DNA of 7,500 nucleotides from Candidatus Zixiibacteriota bacterium (GTDB lineage Bacteria; Zixibacteria; MSB-5A5; WJJR01), in the NCBI GenBank assembly GCA_014729565.1, contig WJJR01000336.1, forward strand, positions 1 to 7,500. Reading direction: 5' to 3'. The notes below the pieces were generated by a model. The model had not been told where the DNA came from, did no database searches, and worked only from the letters and a program-made list of their open reading frames with translations. The translations under genes and the position numbers were made by a program. Position 1 is the stretch's first letter. Every line of letters begins with the position of its first letter. Shown one piece after another: positions 1-6,348 of the stretch.

Positions 1-3000
1 CTCCAGGGCATCCCGTCGTAAAGACCGAACGTGACATCGGGATGGCCGGCCTTGACGCGTTGGGCGGCGTCACGGAACATCGTCCCACCCTCGTGCGGTG
101 CACGTCCGCCGGGATGCAGGACGATGATGTTATCGAACGGTCGAGTCTCCGGCTGATAACGATTGCCAGTACGGCTTAGCAATCGCGGCACATACACCGA
201 TTCCGTCAACCAGCGGTGGATGTCCGGATCACAGGTGAGAATCGGCCAGCCTTTTCGGGCAAAATGATCGCGATACCATTCGAGGTTGTGGCGCACCGAT
301 GGTGTCCCGAAGAGAAGCGCCGCGCAGCGTTTGCCGTTGAGCACAGACGACCATTCGAGTGTGCCGAATGCCTGCTCATCGGTGTCAGCGAGTTGGGCGT
401 CGTTGCGATCCGCACCGGGGGCAATTCCTGCGGCGAAGATGACGAGATCGGCGTCTTTGGCCACGCGTTCCGCGTCAGCGATCACGTCCATCGCCGATGG
501 TGCTTTCTGTCCGCTCACACGGGCGCCGCCGCGGCGATTGATGACCAGGTCCGACGGACAGCCGGTGCGTTCGGTATGTGTCAGGACGCGTACCGTGTGT
601 GGTGTGTATTCACTCAGCGCCTCGGCCCACATCATCATTTGCGCGCGCGGGTCGTGAGCGCCGACACACGCAATTGTCAGTCCCGATCGCTGCGGTGTTG
701 CAGACGTCTTCCCGAGCTCTTTCTGCTCGTGCTGGTGATCGTCGCCGACGGTAACGTGTGACACCCATCGGTCGACGGCAGCCGGAGCCGCCGTCGCCGT
801 CGCCGTCGCCGTCGCCGTACCCTTGCGCGGTGATCCCGCAACCAGTTGCTCATCGACATGACGAACCGACGATACTGCCGCCGTACGTCGCACAAGTGAT
901 TCCGCCAGTGCCGACGGATTGTCGGCATACGGGGCGTATTCTTCAAACCATCCGGTTTCCTGAAGCAGGTCACGACGGAACACAATCGATGATGGCGTGA
1001 CTGAGGCATCGTTATCAGTCAGCGTTTCCATGCACCGGTTCACCGCCGCCGCGATGTTCTCCGCAGTCGGCGATGAGTCTTTCGTTTCGAGCGTGTTGCA
1101 CGTGGCGATACCCAGATCGGGTGTGTGTTCGAAGAGGCGCAGTTGTGATTCCATCTTCTGCGGTGCGAACGAATCGCCGGGCAGCGCGAGAGCGATGAAT
1201 CGCCCGTTCGCCTTCTGGATAGCGTTGTTTAAGGCGGCCGCACATCCGCGATGTATCTGACGCACGACTGTGGCACGTCCCTCGTAGGCGCGCAGCGTCT
1301 TGTCCAGGTCGTCCGTTGAGCCATCGTCGGTAACGATGATCTCGATGTTCTGGTACGTTTGGCTCAGTACGCTGTCAAGTGTTGCACGGGCGTCACGAGC
1401 GTTGTTGTGAACCGGTATGACGACCGAGACAGTCCCCACATCGAGCGACGATACGGGCTCGGCCGGTGCGGGCCAGGTATGAGTGCGGTGGTCGCGCGAC
1501 ATGGAATCACCGTTTAGTACCCGGTCCAGCAATTCGTCGATTTCATTGAGCTTTTCTGTCCAATGGTAGCGTGTTGCGATAAACTCCCGATTGTCGCGCC
1601 GGACCGTGTCGAGATCCTGTGTCTGGACACGTTGAATCAGCGCGACCGCGTCCTCGGGCGTGTTGAACAGGAAGTCGTTCGGATAGAGCCGGTCGGCGCC
1701 GCGCCAGGTATGAATGAGCGGTACACAGCCGGAGAGCATCCCCTCCGCGATCGAGTAGTGAAACGACTCAAACAGCGACGTTGAGATGACATAATCCGTC
1801 TCGGCATACAGCCGCGGCATGTCATCGACCCACCCGTGGAAGGTCACCGGCAGGTTGAGACGCGGCAGCAGATTGTCCATATACACTTTGATGCGCGGAT
1901 CCTGATGCTGCCCCGCGATGTGAAGCTCGAATTCGGGATCCCAGTCGTGGATGGCCTTAAACGTCTGCAACAGCAACGATGGATTCTTCTTATAATTGAT
2001 GTATCCGATCGCGGCGATCCGTTTGCCCAGTTGGGGGCGTTGCGTCATCGGGAATCGATTCGGGTCGATGCCGTTGTGGATCACGGTCCGCGGCGACGTG
2101 ACGGCGGATGCTTCATCGAGAATCTCGCCGACGGTATCGCTCACCAGAATGAGATGATCGATGTTGGCCCAATTGACCTGCTGCGGCATGTTGGTAAATG
2201 CTTCGTAGGAATGCAGGCGGCAGACGGTCTTGGCCTTGCGCGGCAGCTTTGATCCCTCGATCACCAACTGATCGCACCATTCGTACCAAACCAAATCGGC
2301 CCACTGCAACAGCTCAGCCAGCTCGCGCAGCGATGTCCCGGTGAAGGTGCGGATCTGATTGCCCTGTGCGAAATGCTCAACGATCGGCTTGAGAAACGCA
2401 TCGGATGAGGCAACGAACCCGATGCGTTTGCCGGTGACCTGTGTCGGTGCCCGGTCGGAACGGACTGTTACCGTGTCATGTTGGGTCGGCGACGGTTCCG
2501 CCGACTCCGGATTGGACAACCGTTGTTTCCACGACGCCACCTCGCGATCCCGTCCGACCACACCGAGCACCTGCTCGGCGAGTGCCACCCCTTCGTCGAA
2601 CCGCTGCGTATCCAGAAAGAACTGAAATGCGTTGTCGCGCGCCCGATCGTATCGGGGATTGACAGTGAGACACTGTGTGTACATCCGCGCCGCATCATCG
2701 TAGCGATCAGTCAATGCATAGAGCACAGCAAGATCGTTGAGTGTTTCATAGTTCTTGGGATCGAGGGCAAGCTTCCGTTCAAAGGCAATGATGGCATCAT
2801 CATAGTGCCGGGCGTGACAGGCGGCGACGCCGTAATTGTGCTGCAGATCGATCGATTCGGGAGTCGCATCGGCCAGTGTCCGGTACACAGTCATCGCGTC
2901 GGCGTGCCGTTCGAGCGCCGTCAGCAATTCCGCCAATTGATGTGTGACGGTTGTGTCGTCGGGACATAACGCGGCCAGCCGGCGTAGAATCGGGATCGCT

Positions 3001-3149
3001 TCTGCCGTCAAATCGGCCGCGACAAAATCGCCGACGGTCCGGCGCTGCAATTCAATGTCGTTCGGGTTCTGCTGGCAGGCGACACGCATCTCAGCGATAC
3101 GCTGCCTCGTCATGCGTTGTCCATGCGGTTGTGTCGTGGTTGTGGTCAT
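1..3149 (-). CDS. Multidomain TPR / GT4 / GT2-like / GT-B-like glycosyltransferase, probable flagellin glycosylation (C-terminus beyond window)
   Basis: The frame is open from ATG 3149 to the window edge: 1049 codons with no stop seen. An in-frame TAG at 3162-3164 excludes a longer start, and AGGA lies about 10 bases upstream. Order: Thr-rich N-terminus; TPR-like helices about 30-195 (for example HYDDAIIAFERKLALDP); GT4-type GT-B domain about 243-505 with an HNGID motif, a GYINYKKNPSLLL segment opening its C-terminal half, and the EX7E motif E461/E469; GT2-like domain about 573-770 opening with VSVVIPVHNN and containing DDGS at 608-611; a Thr-Ala linker 778-787; and from about 824 a third Rossmann-like region, with VLHPGGRAPHEGG, resembling the junction of a GT-B fold. 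The GT2 DxD position reads LPGD (656-659), so that domain may not bind metal. The enzyme presumably transfers nucleotide-sugar residues to protein in the cytoplasm. Flagellin as target is inferred from the neighbours flgL and fliW; an O-antigen or other glycan role remains possible. Confidence 0.85.
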   Translation of the reverse strand, partial: MTTTTTQPHGQRMTRQRIAEMRVACQQNPNDIELQRRTVGDFVAADLTAEAIPILRRLAALCPDDTTVTHQLAELLTALERHADAMTVYRTLADATPESIDLQHNYGVAACHARHYDDAIIAFERKLALDPKNYETLNDLAVLYALTDRYDDAARMYTQCLTVNPRYDRARDNAFQFFLDTQRFDEGVALAEQVLGVVGRDREVASWKQRLSNPESAEPSPTQHDTVTVRSDRAPTQVTGKRIGFVASSDAFLKPIVEHFAQGNQIRTFTGTSLRELAELLQWADLVWYEWCDQLVIEGSKLPRKAKTVCRLHSYEAFTNMPQQVNWANIDHLILVSDTVGEILDEASAVTSPRTVIHNGIDPNRFPMTQRPQLGKRIAAIGYINYKKNPSLLLQTFKAIHDWDPEFELHIAGQHQDPRIKVYMDNLLPRLNLPVTFHGWVDDMPRLYAETDYVISTSLFESFHYSIAEGMLSGCVPLIHTWRGADRLYPNDFLFNTPEDAVALIQRVQTQDLDTVRRDNREFIATRYHWTEKLNEIDELLDRVLNGDSMSRDHRTHTWPAPAEPVSSLDVGTVSVVIPVHNNARDARATLDSVLSQTYQNIEIIVTDDGSTDDLDKTLRAYEGRATVVRQIHRGCAAALNNAIQKANGRFIALALPGDSFAPQKMESQLRLFEHTPDLGIATCNTLETKDSSPTAENIAAAVNRCMETLTDNDASVTPSSIVFRRDLLQETGWFEEYAPYADNPSALAESLVRRTAAVSSVRHVDEQLVAGSPRKGTATATATATAAPAAVDRWVSHVTVGDDHQHEQKELGKTSATPQRSGLTIACVGAHDPRAQMMMWAEALSEYTPHTVRVLTHTERTGCPSDLVINRRGGARVSGQKAPSAMDVIADAERVAKDADLVIFAAGIAPGADRNDAQLADTDEQAFGTLEWSSVLNGKRCAALLFGTPSVRHNLEWYRDHFARKGWPILTCDPDIHRWLTESVYVPRLLSRTGNRYQPETRPFDNIIVLHPGGRAPHEGGTMFRDAAQRVKAGHPDVTFGLYDGMPW
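790..818. repeat. Hexanucleotide tandem repeat inside the glycosyltransferase gene
   Basis: Four perfect copies of GCCGTC (790-813) are followed by a partial fifth (GCCGT, 814-818). Read on the minus strand they encode alternating Thr-Ala codons (residues 778-787), a low-complexity linker between the GT2-like domain and the third GT-like domain. The six-base unit means gain or loss of copies would change linker length without breaking the frame. Confidence 0.85.
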
Positions 3150-3182
3150 TACCGAAGCGTCCTATTCATTCGGTTGTATGGT

Positions 3183-3206
3183 GGCGGCCCCGGTCCCGTG
3201 GCCGCC
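3183..3206. other. Inverted repeat in the fliW-glycosyltransferase gap
   Basis: The arms GGCGGCC (3183-3189) and GGCCGCC (3200-3206) form a perfect 7-bp GC-only stem with a 10-base loop. It lies 27 bases after the fliW stop on the minus strand and 33 bases before the glycosyltransferase start. No T-run follows it in either direction, so it is not a standard intrinsic terminator. It could attenuate read-through or stabilise the 3' end of the upstream message. The rest of the 84-base gap shows nothing convincing. Confidence 0.4.
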
Positions 3207-3233
3207 GTGGAAACCGGTGACGGTCAGAATGCG

Positions 3234-3734
3234 TCAGGCGCGTACGGTCTCGTGTGATACCGGGGCGCCGTCGGGCCGGGATTTCGCAAATTCATCCATG
3301 AGATAGTGCCGGGTCGTGTAGGGACTGCGCACCAGCACGACCTGCTTACCGCAGTTGTTTTCCTGATTGATGAGCAGCGGACCCTGCAAATTGGCCGACA
3401 TCCGCTGGACGTCTTCAGGAACGGTGATGATCACCCACATGCTGATGTTGTTGATGTCTTTAACATTGAGATCGGCGATCTCCTGTGGTTCGATCTGAAC
3501 CTTGTAGTTCGGAAACACCAGTCGTGGCTCGACCACGATGAACGCCAGGCTGGGATCATCGAGCGACTGCAGATAGACGAACGGTTTCACATCATCTTGT
3601 TCAATGAGTATGAATCGTCCGTTCGCCTCGAATCCCAGGATGCCTTTCGGAAAATCGATGATCTTCGACGTGTCGACATCGAGGTCGCCAAAACGTGTGG
3701 TTGGTACGGCAATGGTATTTGCTGCCTGAGACAT
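3234..3734 (-). CDS. fliW: Flagellar assembly factor FliW (CsrA antagonist)
   Basis: This 166-residue protein matches FliW along its length: an N-terminal TTRFGDLDVDTSKIIDFPKG strand region, the GFE segment near 34-36, and the C-terminal ANLQGPLLINQENNCGKQ block followed by SPYTTRHYL. FliW is a small cytoplasmic beta-barrel protein that binds either flagellin or CsrA. When flagellin is exported, free FliW captures CsrA and relieves repression of flagellar messages. The usual length is about 130-160 residues; the extra residues here are a short tail after the TTRHYL segment. ATG 3734 has GGGA seven bases upstream and lies 13 bases after the flgL stop, so co-translation with flgL is likely. Having csrA two genes upstream in the same transcription unit fits the known partner-switch. 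Confidence 0.96.
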   Translation of the reverse strand: MSQAANTIAVPTTRFGDLDVDTSKIIDFPKGILGFEANGRFILIEQDDVKPFVYLQSLDDPSLAFIVVEPRLVFPNYKVQIEPQEIADLNVKDINNISMWVIITVPEDVQRMSANLQGPLLINQENNCGKQVVLVRSPYTTRHYLMDEFAKSRPDGAPVSHETVRA

Positions 3735-3747
3735 GATGTGTTCCCGC

Positions 3748-5667
3748 TTATTGTATGAAGTCCACGAGTGATGGCATCAGGACCCGCGCGGTCGCATTGA
3801 GCGCGGCCTGGTAAACGTTTTGCTGTGTCGCCAGTTGGGTTGTCACCTTGATGATATCGGCATCTTCGATTTCCGACAACAGCCGCGTCACCGAAAGGCT
3901 GAATTCATCCAGACGCGAACTGGTGGATTCCATCCGCCGGATGTTGGCGCCCACCGAGGCACGCGAATCCAGAATGTGATTGGATCCCTCTTCAAACGCG
4001 CCGATCATCTCGGAAATCATCTTCTGATCGTTGTTTTCCAGCGCATCGATGAGCAGCAGCATGTTGCCCAACAGGTCCGGCGATCCTTTGACGCCGAGTA
4101 CCGTGGCCGTCCCGGTGGCATCCTCGTCGACAATGGTCAACGATTTGCTGGTATCGGTTGGAACAACTTGAATGCCGGTTTGATCACTATTGAGCGACGC
4201 CTGAACATCGAGGCCGGAATTGTTGATACGGGTGATGATGTCCCCGACGGTCGTGGCCGGAGCGAGATCGACGATCGCGAATGTGTCGCCCTGGGTGAGA
4301 CGAATCGTGCCGAGCGACAGTCCGATCGAACTCTTCAACTCGCTGACCGGTGTCGTCAGCGTGAGTTGTGGGTCCAAATCGGTGCCGTCGAGCGACTGTT
4401 GGAACGTTCCGAGGATTCCCAGATCCGCCGCGGTCGTCTCGCCTGGACCGTTTTCATCAATGGTGATGACCTTCTGTGGCTCCAGGTCTGTACCGACCAA
4501 TTCATCATTCACGTAGCCGCGGAGGCCCAAATCCTGTGCGGTCGATTCACCGTCGAAATCGTCGATTCGCAATCCCAGCGGCGTACCATTGGTGTCGCGC
4601 AAACGGAATGCGGTCCCGGATGGGTCGATATCCAGAGTGACATTGTTGACACCGGCCGCCGACAATTGGGTATTCACGGCGGTGATGACGTCATCGACGG
4701 TTTGCGCTCCGGAGAGATCGATGGCCACGCTGGGAACACCGCTGTCGCTGGTAATGCGGAACCGTGCGTTGACCATATCGACACCGGCGCCGCCGTTGAG
4801 ATTCTCCAGGCGCGTTGTTCCGACGACCGTCGGATCGTCAGTGACGGCAACGCGCAGTGCATTACCGGCGGGACTGACCTGAACGTCCACGCCGGTCATT
4901 CCGCCGGCGGTGAGTTGGGTGCTGACCGCGTTGATGACGTCGTCGATGGTGGTCGCACCGGACACATCGACACCGACGGTGAGATTCGCGTTCACATCGG
5001 TGAACTGCAGAATCCCGACCGATTGATCGATTCCGGCGCCCTGGTGCAGATCCGCGAGTTCCGTCGCGGCCGAAATGCCACGATTGAGATCGAAATCGCC
5101 ACCGAGTGTATACAACGACTCCAGCAGAACGTCGGAGCCGATGAGGTTGATCGGAACCTTGGAGGATGTTTCAATTTGGCTGTAGACAAGTCCGGAATCT
5201 CCCTGGTACATCACACCACCGGGAACCGAAAGAAACGCCTGGTTTCGGGTGAGATGACCGCTGAGGAGATAACGGCCCTCGCTTTGCACATTGCCGGCCT
5301 GCAGTACCTGCTCGAAGAGGTCGCGCGCCTCCTCGGCGGCGCCGGCCCGGGCGGTGGCGTCGTAGACGTCATCGGCCAGCGACGTGGCCAGTTCGCGCGC
5401 ACGCACCAGCAGATTGCTGATCGAGCCGAGCGACTGTTCAATTGTGTTGAGCTGAGTGGTGGCCGACGAGATGTTGCCCTGGTACTGTTCGACTGTCTTG
5501 ATGGTGGTGCGATATGAGAGATCGCGCGTCACCGCCACCGGATCATCCGACGGGCGGCTGAGACGCCGTCCGCTGGACATCTGATTCTGCAATGCCAGCA
5601 GACGCGTGATCGACCGCGACAGATTCGCGGTCGTCTGCTCCGTGATCATCTGATGCGTTACGCGCAC
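3748..5667 (-). CDS. flgL: Flagellar hook-associated protein 3 (hook-filament junction protein FlgL)
   Basis: FlgL is exported through the flagellar type III system and forms the junction layer between hook and filament. The N-terminus (MRVTHQMITEQTTANL, then SGRRLSRPSDDPVAV near 32-46) and the C-terminal helices (about 565-639, ending NVYQAALNATARVLMPSLVDFIQ) are the flagellin-like D0/D1 regions, with the MRVT opening typical of FlgL rather than flagellin. At 639 residues it is about twice the length of the enterobacterial protein. The extra length is a central region with three flagellin IN-type repeats (about 233-279, 317-384, 467-527), each with a (T)xxDVIxxxN helix, and a 22-residue duplication (377-398 and 412-433). 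The GTG start is chosen for the MRVT motif and a perfect nine-base ribosome binding site eight bases upstream. The first ten bases overlap the preceding small open frame. Confidence 0.95.
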   Translation of the reverse strand: MRVTHQMITEQTTANLSRSITRLLALQNQMSSGRRLSRPSDDPVAVTRDLSYRTTIKTVEQYQGNISSATTQLNTIEQSLGSISNLLVRARELATSLADDVYDATARAGAAEEARDLFEQVLQAGNVQSEGRYLLSGHLTRNQAFLSVPGGVMYQGDSGLVYSQIETSSKVPINLIGSDVLLESLYTLGGDFDLNRGISAATELADLHQGAGIDQSVGILQFTDVNANLTVGVDVSGATTIDDVINAVSTQLTAGGMTGVDVQVSPAGNALRVAVTDDPTVVGTTRLENLNGGAGVDMVNARFRITSDSGVPSVAIDLSGAQTVDDVITAVNTQLSAAGVNNVTLDIDPSGTAFRLRDTNGTPLGLRIDDFDGESTAQDLGLRGYVNDELVGTDLEPQKVITIDENGPGETTAADLGILGTFQQSLDGTDLDPQLTLTTPVSELKSSIGLSLGTIRLTQGDTFAIVDLAPATTVGDIITRINNSGLDVQASLNSDQTGIQVVPTDTSKSLTIVDEDATGTATVLGVKGSPDLLGNMLLLIDALENNDQKMISEMIGAFEEGSNHILDSRASVGANIRRMESTSSRLDEFSLSVTRLLSEIEDADIIKVTTQLATQQNVYQAALNATARVLMPSLVDFIQ

Positions 5668-5849
5668 GGTCCCGCATCACCTCCGTAACAGAATTCGCTA
5701 TCGACGATAGTCGGCTGGTCCGATCGATTGGGACCGTTGGACTGCGACTTGCGCTGATCCCCCTGCTGATTCTTCTGACGCGCCATCTCGATGCGCGGAT
5801 CGCGCTCGGTGGTGCCGTCAGCCCCGCCTTTCCGACGAAACCAAGTCAT
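5658..5849 (-). CDS. Small hydrophilic hypothetical protein coupled to csrA and flgL
   Basis: A 63-codon frame fills the gap between csrA and flgL. Its ATG (5847-5849) overlaps the csrA stop in an ATGA arrangement, and its TAA (5658-5660) lies inside the first codons of flgL. GAGGG sits five bases before the ATG, a good ribosome binding site. The product is very polar (start MTWFRRKGG, many Gln, Arg, Lys, Asn) with no membrane segment or signal peptide, and ends SEFCYGGDAGPCA with two cysteines. I recognise no family. The exact overlaps at both ends and the binding site favour a real gene or at least a translated coupler. It could also be a chance frame in a short spacer. A flagellar regulatory role would be inference from position only. 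Confidence 0.55.
   Translation of the reverse strand: MTWFRRKGGADGTTERDPRIEMARQKNQQGDQRKSQSNGPNRSDQPTIVDSEFCYGGDAGPCA
5676..5684 (-). promoter_or_regulatory. flgL ribosome binding site, full anti-SD match with overlapping GGA motif
   Basis: On the minus strand the site reads GGAGGTGAT, complementary to nine bases of the 3' end of 16S rRNA, eight bases before the GTG start at 5667. This site decides the GTG start over a nearby out-of-frame ATG at 5677. It is preceded by AC, giving ACGGAGGT, which resembles the core of a CsrA binding site. Direct CsrA control of flgL is therefore possible but untested. Confidence 0.75.
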
Positions 5850-6205
5850 TTCATCCCTCGTGACGATCGTTTGCGTGATGGTGCTTTCATCTGCGATTTG
5901 CGCGGGCTGGAGGATGACTTGTACTCGATGCCGCCACCGCCGCGCTGGTTGTCATCTTTGTCGTCTTCGCCTTTCACCTTGCCTTTTATGATGCGGGCGA
6001 AGCCGATCAGATCATCCTTGATGTTCCGGGCTGCTTTCCGGTTTTCCTCTTTGATCTTCAGGTAAACCTCTTCACGGTGGACAATCACCTGCAGTGGCGC
6101 CTCGACTCCCAGCCGGACCTGCCGGCCGTAAATGCCGAGGACTGTTACCTTGATGTCATCTCCGATGGTGATGCTCTCACCCAGCTTACGCGTCAATATG
6201 AGCAC
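5846..6205 (-). CDS. csrA: Translational regulator CsrA with long C-terminal extension
   Basis: Residues 1-60 are canonical CsrA: MLILTRKLGESITIGDD, VTVLGI, QVRLGVEAP and VHREEVY, with the RNA-contacting L4, R6 and R44 all present. CsrA is a cytoplasmic homodimer that binds GGA motifs in mRNA leaders, usually blocking ribosome access; flagellar messages are classic targets. The family is normally 60-75 residues, whereas this one has 119. The extra 45-55 residues are rich in Lys, Arg, Ser, Gly and Asp (GEDDKDD, RGGGG, KSSSSPRKS, SRKRSSRG) and look disordered. The start is GTG 6205, set by the invariant MLILTR, with GGAGG four bases upstream. The stop overlaps the ATG of the next frame. FliW, its expected antagonist, is encoded downstream. 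In Bacillus-type systems FliW contacts the CsrA C-terminal extension, so the tail may matter for that interaction. Confidence 0.96.
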   Translation of the reverse strand: MLILTRKLGESITIGDDIKVTVLGIYGRQVRLGVEAPLQVIVHREEVYLKIKEENRKAARNIKDDLIGFARIIKGKVKGEDDKDDNQRGGGGIEYKSSSSPRKSQMKAPSRKRSSRGMK

Positions 6206-6208
6206 CGA

Positions 6209-6216
6209 CCCTCCCT
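6209..6216 (-). promoter_or_regulatory. csrA ribosome binding site containing GGA
   Basis: AGGGAGGG on the minus strand lies just ahead of the GTG start, with GGAGG ending four bases before it, slightly closer than usual. It contains a GGA, so a CsrA dimer bridging this site and the upstream hairpin loop (6236-6256) could block translation of its own message. Confidence 0.6.
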
Positions 6217-6235
6217 GGCCGACGTGTATGTGCGC

Positions 6236-6256
6236 TGGAGATGCTCCGTATCTCCA
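6236..6256 (-). promoter_or_regulatory. csrA leader hairpin with GGA in the loop (candidate CsrA binding site)
   Basis: On the csrA-sense strand the arms TGGAGAT and ATCTCCA form a perfect 7-bp stem, and the seven-base loop is ACGGAGC. A GGA displayed in a hairpin loop is the established high-affinity form of CsrA target. It starts about 50 bases before the csrA start codon. The stem is seen directly; binding and autoregulation are inferred. Confidence 0.55.
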
Positions 6257-6262
6257 TGTCCT

Positions 6263-6290
6263 GTATCGGCGTGGGTTGTGCGGGTCTTGA
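6263..6290 (-). promoter_or_regulatory. Sigma-28-like promoter candidate for csrA-flgL-fliW
   Basis: The minus strand has TCAAGACC (6290-6283), a 12-base gap, then GCCGATAC (6270-6263). The flagellar sigma factor consensus is TAAAGTTT, about 11 bases, GCCGATAA. The -10 half matches seven of eight bases; the -35 half matches mainly at TCAAG and the gap is one base long. Transcription would begin near 6256, right at the leader hairpin. No sigma factor gene is in view to confirm use. Confidence 0.35.
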
Positions 6291-6317
6291 ATTTCGGAGA
6301 AACCGCCGTGCGAGGGC

Positions 6318-6348
6318 TTGACAAAGCGGCTAAGGGGAGTAGTTTACT
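6318..6348 (+). promoter_or_regulatory. Possible promoter for the cupredoxin gene
   Basis: A perfect TTGACA (6318-6323) is followed by weak -10 candidates: AGTTTA at 17 bases or TTTACT (6343-6348) at 19 bases. Neither is strong. The -10 region falls within a palindrome, which would suit a repressor or activator site. The start codon is about 80 bases downstream. Confidence 0.3.

Noticed and set aside
216..761. A 181-codon plus-strand frame and several other short frames in 1-3149
   Set aside because: All lie opposite or out of frame with the continuous glycosyltransferase frame, whose translation shows TPR, GT4 and GT2 motifs throughout. None of the alternatives shows family motifs.
790..818. 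The GCCGTC tract as a CRISPR-like or phase-variable on/off switch
   Set aside because: There are no spacers, and the six-base unit cannot shift the reading frame.
3149..3169. A six-codon mini-ORF (MNRTLR) whose TAA overlaps the glycosyltransferase ATG as TAATG
   Set aside because: No ribosome binding site precedes it and such short frames arise often by chance. A leader peptide role cannot be supported.
3183..3206. Intrinsic terminator separating fliW from the glycosyltransferase gene
   Set aside because: The stem is real but no T-run follows on the minus strand, so termination is not supported. It is listed only as an inverted repeat.
3820..5517. A 565-codon open frame on the plus strand, antisense to flgL
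   Set aside because: The minus-strand frame has unmistakable FlgL termini and a strong ribosome binding site. The antisense frame has no recognisable domain and is explained by the codon bias of a GC-rich gene.
5846..6205. Frameshift fusion as the cause of the long CsrA tail
   Set aside because: The frame ends in an ATGA overlap with a frame that has its own binding site and runs neatly to flgL, so the junctions look natural. Sequence alone cannot exclude an error.
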